Origin: Thalassotalea hakodatensis | GTDB taxonomy: Bacteria > Pseudomonadota > Gammaproteobacteria > Enterobacterales > Alteromonadaceae | Direction: 5' to 3' | DNA: 64,000 nt | NCBI RefSeq assembly: GCF_030295995.1 | Contig: NZ_AP027365.1 | Location: 1,364,001-1,428,000 of the forward strand | Made by a program: the position numbers and the translations under genes | Shown here: in pieces, positions 9,501 through 17,200 of the stretch | How the letters are laid out: each line of letters starts with the position of its first letter | Numbering within the stretch: position 1 is the first letter of the stretch | Notes under the pieces: model-generated | Told to the model about the DNA's origin: nothing | Seen by the model: only the letters and a program-made list of their open reading frames with translations | Databases searched by the model: none

Positions 9501-9962
9501 ACGGCAGCACAATTAACAAATTTTTCTGCATTTGGCGCAAACACCCTACAAGGTTACTTAACCGAAACATGGTACTTAACGGCATTGCCACAAGTGTTAA
9601 CCCCTTTTAGAAAAAGTGAAGCGAGCATTAATTTATTCTTGTTTTATAACGAAAATACAGACCAATGCTATTTCACTGAGAAAGGTGAAAAGGGTAGACC
9701 TTTAGTTGATATTAATGATCAAGTAATCAACCGAGAAACAATACTCAACATAAAGAAAATAGAATTAACAGAACAACAACGACAAAATTTATGGTTGGAT
9801 CGTAATTATCAAAGCTTGTTAATCAAGTACCTCAGTGAGCCATGGTTAGCCACACCTAAACGGGTGTCCTTGCGTTATGGAGAAATAAATATGGTAAAAC
9901 GTGAAAACGCACAATATGAATATAACGATCAGTTTGGGTTGGTTAAAATAAAGAAAGCCTGA
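6582..9962 (+). CDS. cas3: Cas2-Cas3 fusion, type I-F nuclease-helicase
   Basis: In subtype I-F the adaptation protein Cas2 is fused to the Cas3 effector, which unwinds and degrades DNA marked by the Csy complex. Residues 1 to about 95 form the Cas2-like domain. An HD nuclease follows with H123-D124 in LLHDWGKAS. The superfamily 2 helicase has Walker A ASTGCGKT (K435) and Walker B DEID (D587-E588), motif III SSAT, and a C-terminal RVRRHR arginine-finger region. The 1126-residue length fits I-F Cas2-3 (about 1050-1120). No frameshift or lost motif is visible. The minus-strand terminator of the crRNA-like RNA overlaps its last codons. Confidence 0.96.
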   Translation: MMVTFISQCEKNALKKTRRVLDAFANRIGDNTWQTIITEDGLLTVKKMLRQTASKSTAVSCHWIRSRSRSQYLWVVGNKSKFNAEGIVPVNSTRRNLLNSAIENDWKYLPLIKSLTALSALLHDWGKASRLFQEKLNPKSKNKFKGDPIRHEWISVLLLNALVNNKSDETWLRDLLDNGVIESELKQYVKVQNLTPLDKLPNGAKLLAWLIVSHHRLPNFSHSIRETRKEWLGVKSESIEVLLQRITQEWGYENKIDEAEYNKRVKHCFEFQNGLLSESKEWRKHVKRWANSLINNLPLLETAMQDGSYRLVLHHARLCLMLGDHYYSSQDAAKSWQDNTGLFANTDRVTNELKQKLDEHLVGVAKNALDTAHLLPAFEKEPPVATDIQILRKASPTAFKWQDKAVTKISEWKIQQDKKVTGFFAVNMASTGCGKTFANAKVMRALSTDGKSLRYILALGLRTLTLQTGDEYRNRIGLTNAELAVLIGSRAVAELHNQREINQDEITDEVLGSESQEALLDEFIDYDCEIPEEGLSTVLTRNKDKEFLYAPVLACTIDHLMAATETKRGGRYILPSLRLMSSDLVIDEIDDFTGDDLIAIGRLIHLAGMLGRKVMISSATIPPDLALGYFNAYKNGWKIFTKSRDEAKAEIGCAWIDEFTTQVDSISVVESESAIEQYQVKHSQFIDKRVNSLNKQVAKRKADVVPCPLLSIEESTPENEAEESKQSHYFSTVKQATLAKHQLHHSIDPKTAIKVSFGVVRVANITPCVELTKYLLQADYPNNTQVKVMAYHSQQVLLLRHEQEKHLDDVLKRKEKTGEPQQAFSNPVIRNHLDSCAKSNSHINNMLFILVATPVEEVGRDHDFDWAIIEPSSYRSIVQLAGRVRRHRTQATELANIGVMQYNLKAFKTNDKQGGKYFIKPGYEDGWDKSLHSHDLNKLVNETRINESLNAIARIKVPTQADKQLLAFIEHKVTAAQLTNFSAFGANTLQGYLTETWYLTALPQVLTPFRKSEASINLFLFYNENTDQCYFTEKGEKGRPLVDINDQVINRETILNIKKIELTEQQRQNLWLDRNYQSLLIKYLSEPWLATPKRVSLRYGEINMVKRENAQYEYNDQFGLVKIKKA

Positions 9963-10050
9963 TTATTGCTAACCAGGCTTTCTGGCTACCTACGTGGTAG
10001 TGGACAAATAAATCAATCAATATGATTTCTAAGCTGCCTTTATGGCAGTC
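9945..10050 (-). ncRNA. crRNA-like autoregulatory RNA (CreR-like) opposite the cas operon
   Basis: Seen in the sequence: two degenerate copies of the array repeat on the minus strand flank a 20-nt spacer, with a -10 box just upstream and an intrinsic terminator just downstream. The RNA would be about 105 nt. Csy4 cutting after each hairpin would leave an 8-nt CTTAGAAA handle identical to the array's, a 20-nt guide TCATATTGATTGATTTATTT, and a 20-nt 3' hairpin. This gives 48 nt instead of the usual 60. Known: Cas-regulating RNAs that guide Cascade to cas promoters through partial matches have been described in several CRISPR types. Inference: this one targets the csy1 promoter, where a CC-flanked site matches 16 of 20 bases. 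Confidence 0.75.
9953..9982 (-). terminator. Intrinsic terminator of the crRNA-like RNA
   Basis: On the minus strand, a perfect 9-bp stem GAAAGCCTG / CAGGCTTTC with a 12-nt loop is followed directly by TTTATTTT. The 5' arm shares its GAAA with the end of the second degenerate repeat. On the plus strand no T-run follows, so the hairpin is oriented for the minus-strand RNA. It overlaps the final codons of cas2-3. Confidence 0.7.
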
Positions 10051-10053
10051 GTC
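9979..10053 (-). CRISPR. Two-repeat degenerate mini-array on the minus strand
   Basis: The first repeat (10026-10053) matches the main array repeat at 23 of 28 positions, including a perfect CTGCC/GGCAG stem and a CTTAGAAA handle. The second (9979-10005, 27 nt) differs more, but its stem is CTACC/GGTAG, a compensatory G-C to A-T change that keeps the hairpin. The spacer (10006-10025) is only 20 nt, against 32 in the main array. Preserved structure with diverged sequence argues for function, not decay. Confidence 0.85.
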
Positions 10054-10055
10054 AA

Positions 10056-10061
10056 AGTATA
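10056..10061 (-). promoter_or_regulatory. -10 box for the crRNA-like RNA
   Basis: On the minus strand TATACT (5 of 6 matches) lies so that transcription would start at about 10048-10050, a few bases before the first hairpin. No good -35 box is visible at 16-18 bp (GTGCTT at 17), so the promoter may be weak or depend on an activator. Confidence 0.4.
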
Positions 10062-10105
10062 AAAAAATACAAAACCAAAAGCACGTTATTAAATAGAAAG
10101 TTATT

Positions 10106-10127
10106 AATTAAATTAATAATTATGAGG
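10106..10127 (-). promoter_or_regulatory. Partial protospacer with CC PAM at the csy1 promoter
   Basis: On the minus strand CC (10126-10127) is followed by TCATAATTATTAATTTAATT. Against the mini-array spacer it matches at all positions except 6, 8, 12 and 18. Positions 6, 12 and 18 are flipped out of the crRNA-DNA hybrid in type I complexes, so effectively one mismatch remains. CC is the established type I-F PAM. The site abuts the -35 box of the csy1 promoter, so a bound Csy complex would block RNA polymerase. Confidence 0.75.
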
Positions 10128-10156
10128 TTGATCTGTTTTTGTTTTTACTTTATTGT
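10128..10156 (+). promoter_or_regulatory. Predicted csy1 operon promoter
   Basis: TTGATC and TATTGT are separated by 17 bp, each with 4 of 6 consensus matches. The predicted start is near 10163, leaving a short leader with the strong AAGGAGG ribosome binding site at 10176-10182. An AT-rich tract upstream could act as an UP element. Confidence 0.5.
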
Positions 10157-10188
10157 ATTTTCAAGTTGAAAAATCAAGGAGGTTAATA

Positions 10189-11445
10189 ATGTTAGACACT
10201 GCAATAGCAAGTTACTTTTCTGAACGAAAAGAAACGTGGTTAAAAAAAAATATAAAAGCAGCAATGCAAGAGCATGAAATTGCTGAAATGGAGCAATTAT
10301 GTGAGCAGCAATTTTCATTAAATGAATGGTTACCCAATGCAGCGAAAAGGGCTGGGCAAATTTCAATGTCTACACATCCTTGCACCTTTAGCCATCCGAG
10401 TGCGCGGAAAAACAAAAATGGTTATGTTTCTTCTGTTTTAGCAGAAATAGACAAAGTTGAGGATGGTTATTTAAAAACAGGTAACGTGTCTGTTGCTACT
10501 GATGCACTAGGTAATGCTGCCGCATTAGATGTTTATAAATTTTTAACCTTAATCATGGAAGATGGTGAAAATTTATTAACCCATATTCAACAAGAAACAG
10601 ACTTAGCTAAAGCGCTATTAACAACTAAAACGGCTAACTACCAAGATTTAAGAAGTGGTTTTTTAGCCATGGTAGAAGGTGCGACTGAAAGCATTACTAG
10701 CTCTAAAATAAAACAAGTGTACTTCCCTGTTGATGATGACTATCACCAATTATCACTGTTAACTAATTCGGGCATGGTTTATCAATTACGTTCTCGCTTA
10801 GATAAATTACGTTTTTCAGATGAAGTAAAAGAACGTCGCGATAAAAAGCGCAAAAACGAGTTTAGTGAGCAGGGCTTTAGTGAAATTTACGGTTTAACCA
10901 CCATCGGGTACGGTGGTACTAAACCGCAAAATATTAGTGTTTTGAATAATCAAAATGGCGGTAAAGCACACCTTTTATCATCGTTGCCACCGAGTATTGA
11001 AAAACGCAGTATACATTTTCCTAGAAGTGATTTTTTTACCGAGTCATTTAAAAAATATGAATATGCAGATAATTTCAAAGCGCTGCATAAACTATTTCAG
11101 ACTGACTATAACAATATCAAACTTCGTGATGCGAGAGACCGTAACCTGCAACAAATCATAGATTTACTCATTGAGAAAATGTGGTCAGTACGTGCTGTTT
11201 CACAAGCACAATTTCACGCTGATACATCTTCACTATCAAGCGTGCAGATGACTTGGTTACATGATGATTTTGCTGATGAAAGAGAAAAGTCAGAGCAATG
11301 GTTAAATTTACTCATCACTGAAATATCTACATGGTTAACGCGTAGTTATGAAAAGGTGCTAGATAAAAAAGCCATCAAATTAGGCGATGCGGAACGCTTA
11401 CATTTTGCAGAAGTGATTGAGCGTAATAGGGAGTTTTTAAAATGA
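10189..11445 (+). CDS. csy1: Type I-F Cascade large subunit Csy1 (Cas8f)
   Basis: Csy1 is the Cas8-type subunit of the I-F surveillance complex. With Csy2 it binds the 5' end of crRNA and recognises the PAM. The gene follows cas2-3 and precedes csy2, csy3 and csy4 in the standard I-F order. Segments such as ASYFSERKETWLKK at the N-terminus and GYGGTKPQNIS near residue 240 are typical of the family. A longer frame begins at 10153, but the ATG used here has AAGGAGG six bases upstream, giving 418 residues, close to the family's usual length. The stop overlaps the csy2 start by 4 bases. The gene has its own promoter and leader, separated from cas2-3 by 226 bp that hold the crRNA-like regulator. 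Confidence 0.95.
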   Translation: MLDTAIASYFSERKETWLKKNIKAAMQEHEIAEMEQLCEQQFSLNEWLPNAAKRAGQISMSTHPCTFSHPSARKNKNGYVSSVLAEIDKVEDGYLKTGNVSVATDALGNAAALDVYKFLTLIMEDGENLLTHIQQETDLAKALLTTKTANYQDLRSGFLAMVEGATESITSSKIKQVYFPVDDDYHQLSLLTNSGMVYQLRSRLDKLRFSDEVKERRDKKRKNEFSEQGFSEIYGLTTIGYGGTKPQNISVLNNQNGGKAHLLSSLPPSIEKRSIHFPRSDFFTESFKKYEYADNFKALHKLFQTDYNNIKLRDARDRNLQQIIDLLIEKMWSVRAVSQAQFHADTSSLSSVQMTWLHDDFADEREKSEQWLNLLITEISTWLTRSYEKVLDKKAIKLGDAERLHFAEVIERNREFLK

Positions 11446-12386
11446 ACAACATAAAGCGATTGTTATTATTACCCCATATAAAAGTACATAACGCCAATGC
11501 ACTTTCTAGCCCGTTTACGATTGGTTTTCCTGCCATGACAGCATGGCTTGGCGCAGTGCATGCGTTGCAGCGTAAATTAAATGCACAAGGTCATAGCGAT
11601 ATTAAATTTAATAGTGTTGCTGTAATTAGTCACCAATGTGATTTACAAACCCATAAAGGTGTAGATGATTTTGTTCATTCAATTATTGGCACAGGTAATC
11701 CGCTAGATAAAACTGGTGCAAGAAGCGCTTTTATAGAAGAGGCACGTTGTCATTTAGATGTGTCATTAGTGCTTGAATACACCGGCATAGCAAAAGATGA
11801 CGAACAAGTTTTACAAGAGCAAATAACCCATTTACTTAGCAGCAATATGAAAATGGCTGGGGGCGATATTTTAACCTTTAAAGCCTCACAATTTTTCAAA
11901 GTTGAAAATGGAAATCCAGCCGATCTTAGTGCATTAACACAAAAGCTTATGCCAGGTTACGCCTTAATTGAGCGTCGCGACTTAATGACGGAAGCAATGA
12001 GTGCAGGGCAAGATGCTATGGATGCTTTGCTAGATAACCTCGTCATTCATCATCATTGTGAAAAAGTAGCAGATGAAATGAATGAAGAGAAAGTGATATG
12101 GACAAGTAAACGCAAAAACCAAGGTTGGCTTGTGCCTATTGCGACCGGTTTTCATGGTTTGACTGAATTAGGTGAAGCTAAAAATCAACGTGATCCAAAC
12201 ACCCCGCATCGTTTCGCTGAAAGTGTCGTGACTTTGGGGGAATTTAAAATGCCACACAGTATTAAATCAATTGATGAAATATTGTGGCGTTATCAAACGG
12301 ATCAAACCAATAATTTATATCTTTGTGCTCAAACTCAAAAAATCATACTAACCGAACAAGATATTGAAGACTCATATTACGCATAA
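11442..12386 (+). CDS. csy2: Type I-F Cascade subunit Csy2 (Cas5f)
   Basis: Csy2 is the Cas5-type subunit that pairs with Csy1 at the 5' handle of crRNA and takes part in PAM recognition. At 314 residues it matches the family, and the opening LLLLPHIKVHNANALSSPFTIG is characteristic. The middle holds GFPAMTAWLGAVHALQRKL and the C-terminal half GYALIERRDLM, both typical Csy2 segments. It overlaps csy1 by ATGA and precedes csy3 by 25 bp, so its translation is coupled to csy1. No sign of decay. Confidence 0.95.
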   Translation: MNNIKRLLLLPHIKVHNANALSSPFTIGFPAMTAWLGAVHALQRKLNAQGHSDIKFNSVAVISHQCDLQTHKGVDDFVHSIIGTGNPLDKTGARSAFIEEARCHLDVSLVLEYTGIAKDDEQVLQEQITHLLSSNMKMAGGDILTFKASQFFKVENGNPADLSALTQKLMPGYALIERRDLMTEAMSAGQDAMDALLDNLVIHHHCEKVADEMNEEKVIWTSKRKNQGWLVPIATGFHGLTELGEAKNQRDPNTPHRFAESVVTLGEFKMPHSIKSIDEILWRYQTDQTNNLYLCAQTQKIILTEQDIEDSYYA

Positions 12387-12411
12387 CTTAATTTATTAAA
12401 GGAAAATTATC

Positions 12412-13446
12412 ATGGCTAAAAATCAAGACACCGCATCAGTACTCGCATTTGAAAAGAAATTAGTGCCGTCTGACGGCTATTTGTATGGCACCCAATGGGA
12501 AGAACGAAATAATAGCGCTAGCCAAACAGCGCTACAACTCAGTGAAAAATCAGTGCGTGGTACTATTTCAAATCGTTTAAAAGCGGCGATTAAAAGTGAT
12601 CCTGTAAAACTGAACGCAGAAGTAGAAAAAGCTAACTTACAAACGGTTGATAGCTGTGCATTAGCACCAGAACAAGACACCTTAAAGCTACACTTTACGT
12701 TAAAAGTTTTAGGTGGCGTGCAAAAACCATCGGCTTGTAACAATGCACTTTTTAAAGAAAGTTACGCTCAAGCGGTAAATTCATACATTGAAAAAGAAAG
12801 CTTTAAAGAGCTAGGTAAACGTTATGCTCTTAACTTAGCGAATGCCCGTTTTTTATGGCGCAACCGTGTAGGTGCAGAAAATATAGAAGTACAAGTGAAT
12901 GCGCTTAATAAAGACAACAAACAGTCTTGGGTATTTGATGCAACAAAATTTAGTACGCGCCATTTTGAGAATGAAGATAAGCAAGTTATCGAATTAGGCG
13001 ATCGTATTGCTGCGGCATTAGCAAGTGAAGCTGATTTTTTAATGTTAGAAATTAATTGCTTTGTACAAGTTGGTAAGGCGCAAGAAGTCTACCCAAGTGA
13101 AGAGCTGGTACTTGATAAAGGTAAAGGGAAGAAAAGTAAAATCCTCTATTCAGTGAATGACATTGCCGCAATGCACTCGCAAAAGTTAGGTAATGCACTA
13201 CGTAGTATTGATACTTGGTATCCAGAGTTTGATGATGCTGAAAAATCTGCTGGGCCAATCGCTATTGAACCTTATGGTGCGGTTACCAATTTAGGCAAAG
13301 CGTATAGAACCCCAAAAGACAAACAAGATTTTTACACCTTTTTTGACAAATGGGCACGCGGTACAGCGTTAGAACGTATTGAAGATGAGCATTATGTGAT
13401 GGCCATTCTAGTGCGAGGTGGTGTGTTTGGCGAAAGTGACAAGTAG
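12412..13446 (+). CDS. csy3: Type I-F Cascade backbone subunit Csy3 (Cas7f)
   Basis: Csy3 forms the helical backbone of the I-F complex. About six copies coat a 32-nt spacer, each covering six bases and displacing every sixth one. The 344-residue length and segments such as SVLAFEKKLVPSDG at the start and RNRVGAENIEVQVN near residue 145 fit the family. AAAGGAAAA precedes the ATG. This per-six-base coating is what makes mismatches at positions 6, 12 and 18 harmless in the csy1-promoter target of the mini-array RNA. A 20-nt guide would hold fewer Csy3 copies than a normal crRNA, which would give a shorter complex. Confidence 0.95.
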   Translation: MAKNQDTASVLAFEKKLVPSDGYLYGTQWEERNNSASQTALQLSEKSVRGTISNRLKAAIKSDPVKLNAEVEKANLQTVDSCALAPEQDTLKLHFTLKVLGGVQKPSACNNALFKESYAQAVNSYIEKESFKELGKRYALNLANARFLWRNRVGAENIEVQVNALNKDNKQSWVFDATKFSTRHFENEDKQVIELGDRIAAALASEADFLMLEINCFVQVGKAQEVYPSEELVLDKGKGKKSKILYSVNDIAAMHSQKLGNALRSIDTWYPEFDDAEKSAGPIAIEPYGAVTNLGKAYRTPKDKQDFYTFFDKWARGTALERIEDEHYVMAILVRGGVFGESDK

Positions 13447-13471
13447 CCTTTGGGTCATATAGGAGAGAGAC

Positions 13472-14110
13472 ATGAAATATTATCTCGATATTACCTTATT
13501 GCCAGAAGCTGACATTACCCTCGGCTTCCTCTGGCAAAAGGTTTACCAACAAGTGCATATAGCCTTAGTTGAAAACAAAATTTCTGAACACCAATCAGCA
13601 ATTGCGGTGAGTTTTCCTCGCTATGGCGAGTATGCGTTTCCGCTCGGCAATCAATTAAGATTGCTGGCAAATGAAGAGTCGCAACTCTCTCAACTCAACA
13701 TTTCAAAATGGTTAAATCGTTTAGAAGACTACGTGCATATTAAGTCGATAAAGCCAGTTCCTGACAATGCCACTCATGTTGCCTTTGTTCGTCAACAAGT
13801 TAAAGGTGAGGCGCGGGTAGAAAAAGATATGTTAAGTAAAGCACAACGTTGGGCTGAAAAATCAGGCCAACCGCTTGATACTTGTTTAACAGAGCTTGAA
13901 AAAACTAAACCCAAGGCCGTTAACTCATTACCCTTTATTTGGTTAGAAAGCCAAGAGACAAAACAACGTGATGCAGCTAAAAGTAGAAAATTTCCACTGT
14001 TTATCAAAAAGGTAGAAGTTGGGGAAAAACAAACAGGCATATTTAATTGTTATGGTTTGAGTGTAAATCACAACAACAAAGAAAATCTGGCAAGTATTCC
14101 CCAGTTTTAA
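13472..14110 (+). CDS. csy4: crRNA-processing endonuclease Csy4 (Cas6f)
   Basis: Csy4 cuts the pre-crRNA on the 3' side of each repeat hairpin and stays bound to the 3' stem-loop. The 212-residue product is somewhat longer than the best-known 187-residue enzyme. The catalytic His29 is at exactly the expected position (YQQVH29). The arginine-rich helix expected to grip the hairpin corresponds to the region KQRDAAKSRKFPLFIKK, and the C-terminal FNCYGLS strand is typical. AGGAGAGAG lies 2 bases upstream of the ATG. It is the last gene of the csy operon, and the leader and array begin 128 bp after its stop. Confidence 0.95.
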   Translation: MKYYLDITLLPEADITLGFLWQKVYQQVHIALVENKISEHQSAIAVSFPRYGEYAFPLGNQLRLLANEESQLSQLNISKWLNRLEDYVHIKSIKPVPDNATHVAFVRQQVKGEARVEKDMLSKAQRWAEKSGQPLDTCLTELEKTKPKAVNSLPFIWLESQETKQRDAAKSRKFPLFIKKVEVGEKQTGIFNCYGLSVNHNNKENLASIPQF

Positions 14111-14238
14111 CCTTTATTTTTGCTCTTTAAAAATTAGAAACTAAAACAATAAGTTACAACTACACCAAAAAATTAGGTAAAAATAGATAATTTTACCTAA
14201 TTACCTGTTGTAACTTATTATTTGCTTGATATTCTATT
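14111..14238 (+). promoter_or_regulatory. CRISPR leader
   Basis: AT-rich sequence lies between csy4 and the first repeat. It contains two nested inverted repeats (see the separate entry). A possible promoter is TTGTAA at 14208-14213 and TATTCT at 14230-14235, 16 bp apart. New spacers should enter at its right edge. No exact IHF consensus was found by eye. Confidence 0.7.
14148..14219. repeat. Nested inverted repeats in the CRISPR leader
   Basis: The outer arms AATAAGTTACAAC and GTTGTAACTTATT are perfect 13-bp complements. Inside them AATTAGGTAAAA and TTTTACCTAATT are perfect 12-bp complements around an 8-nt loop. They could fold as a hairpin at the end of the csy transcript or be binding sites for the integration machinery. 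No T-run follows, so a simple terminator role is not clear. Confidence 0.7.
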
Positions 14239-17200
14239 GTTCACTGCCACACAGGCAGCTTAGAAAGTTTTGGTGAAACCTTTGGCTAAACCAATAGCGT
14301 TCACTGCCACACAGGCAGCTTAGAAATTGTTGCGCGTTGCGTCCAATTCATGGATCAAGTTCACTGCCACACAGGCAGCTTAGAAAAAATTGGATAAAAT
14401 CAACCAATTTGACGGAATGTTCACTGCCACACAGGCAGCTTAGAAACTGTAAACGAATCTGGAAACCAACTAGCCGCAGTTCACTGCCACACAGGCAGCT
14501 TAGAAAAATCCAAAAACGGGGATGAAGATTCAAATTTGGTTCACTGCCACACAGGCAGCTTAGAAACTGTTGCTCTAATTCATCGAATTTTACAAAAAGT
14601 TCACTGCCACACAGGCAGCTTAGAAACGCAACGTTTTATAGGTGGCAAAATGGCACTCGTTCACTGCCACACAGGCAGCTTAGAAAATTACGCCACCCCT
14701 GCTGATTTCTTGATTAATGTTCACTGCCACACAGGCAGCTTAGAAAAAGAGTATGACATTGATAATTCAACAAACCTTGTTCACTGCCACACAGGCAGCT
14801 TAGAAAGCACAGAATCAGAAGAAAGATTATAAGCCATAGTTCACTGCCACACAGGCAGCTTAGAAATTTAAAAGTGCGTTATCTCTATGTTTTTACTCGT
14901 TCACTGCCACACAGGCAGCTTAGAAAGAAGTGATACCCGCGAGGGCAAATAGAAAACAGTTCACTGCCACACAGGCAGCTTAGAAAGCCATTGCCCGACC
15001 TTAATGTACCTTCACTCAGTTCACTGCCACACAGGCAGCTTAGAAAGGCAGGCGCTTGGCCTTTTCAGTTAATAATTCGTTCACTGCCACACAGGCAGCT
15101 TAGAAATTTAGCGTCTTCTAGCTCGGTTGTTTTTACTTGTTCACTGCCACACAGGCAGCTTAGAAACGTTGTGAGTTGATAACATGATCAAGCTTTTTGT
15201 TCACTGCCACACAGGCAGCTTAGAAATTAGTACGGTTTTAGTTATGCACTGGCCAGTGGTTCACTGCCACACAGGCAGCTTAGAAAATGTACATGGCACT
15301 AGCCATGGGGGTGGGCTTGTTCACTGCCACACAGGCAGCTTAGAAATATTGTGGCTAATGTTGCCGCTGCGGGGTTGAGTTCACTGCCACACAGGCAGCT
15401 TAGAAATGGACGCGAGAAACCAACATAACACTTTCTCGGTTCACTGCCACACAGGCAGCTTAGAAAGAAAGCACAAGACTAACAAAAGTACTGTTAATGT
15501 TCACTGCCACACAGGCAGCTTAGAAATCTATAGAATCTTCAAATGGTGGATTAGTGATGTTCACTGCCACACAGGCAGCTTAGAAACTGCAGATGCGGAA
15601 ACATTCACAGCAAATACAGTTCACTGCCACACAGGCAGCTTAGAAATGTTGAAAACAACACGCAAAGTTACGTAAACCGTTCACTGCCACACAGGCAGCT
15701 TAGAAAGCGTGAATACGTAATTGTAAGGTTTTTAGATAGTTCACTGCCACACAGGCAGCTTAGAAAGCTAATGCAGCCGCACCAATAACAAGCTGATTGT
15801 TCACTGCCACACAGGCAGCTTAGAAATGTGCTTTGTTTAATTTTGTCTTCGTTTATGGGTTCACTGCCACACAGGCAGCTTAGAAAGCATGTGCAAAGCG
15901 ACATTAATGAATTAACAGGTTCACTGCCACACAGGCAGCTTAGAAATGTCTGATATGTAAGCTTGAACGAATGGCGATGTTCACTGCCACACAGGCAGCT
16001 TAGAAAAAAACGGATTATTTGAACCGTTTTCGCGAGATGTTCACTGCCACACAGGCAGCTTAGAAAAATCGCGGGCAACAAGTGACATTTAATGACTGGT
16101 TCACTGCCACACAGGCAGCTTAGAAAATTACTGCGTTCTCTTGAGTGTCTGCGTTTGCGTTCACTGCCACACAGGCAGCTTAGAAATTTCTAATGAATGT
16201 ACGCATATTAAATCAACTGTTCACTGCCACACAGGCAGCTTAGAAACGACATAATCATTAGTTTCGCATAAGTAAATAGTTCACTGCCACACAGGCAGCT
16301 TAGAAAAGTAGCCGCGAACTCTCTTAATTCACCACGAGGTTCACTGCCACACAGGCAGCTTAGAAAAAGCACCGCACCACCTGCAATCACAACGTTGTGT
16401 TCACTGCCACACAGGCAGCTTAGAAACAATAAAAACAACAAGGTTAACGTTTCTTGCAGTTCACTGCCACACAGGCAGCTTAGAAAATTTTGCTTGATCG
16501 AATTGAAATCAACATCTAGTTCACTGCCACACAGGCAGCTTAGAAATTCAAGACGGGTGGTAAGTGGATTGTTAACACGTTCACTGCCACACAGGCAGCT
16601 TAGAAATATATCTAATCACACACATTTCAAAGACATTAGTTCACTGCCACACAGGCAGCTTAGAAATTTAAGGTACTAAATTGCAGGACGAGGGACTAGT
16701 TCACTGCCACACAGGCAGCTTAGAAATATCAGTCGTTGGTGATATGCCACCAAAAACAGTTCACTGCCACACAGGCAGCTTAGAAATTTTTGCGTTCGGC
16801 TTCGGGTTCAATGGCAATGTTCACTGCCACACAGGCAGCTTAGAAAAAAACACAAAAACAATGTCAAAGCCAAAACGGGTTCACTGCCACACAGGCAGCT
16901 TAGAAATATCGGTTTATCATTTGAACGAATTCTTGTGCCGTTCACTGCCACACAGGCAGCTTAGAAACGTTGAATTGACTTAACGGGGCTAGTATTAAGG
17001 TTCACTGCCACACAGGCAGCTTAGAAAACGACGCAGTAGACGGCGCTTTTGACTTTGCAGTTCACTGCCACACAGGCAGCTTAGAAACTTTAGTGGCGCT
17101 CAAACCAAACCGAGTTACAGTTCACTGCCACACAGGCAGCTTAGAAAATTCGTGTGCAAAATCATCATTGCAAGCCACTGTTCACTGCCACACAGGCAGC

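Noticed and set aside
10153-10188. Upstream extension of csy1 by 12 codons
   Set aside because: The ATG at 10189 has an AAGGAGG at six bases, and the extension would include the predicted -10 region of the promoter.
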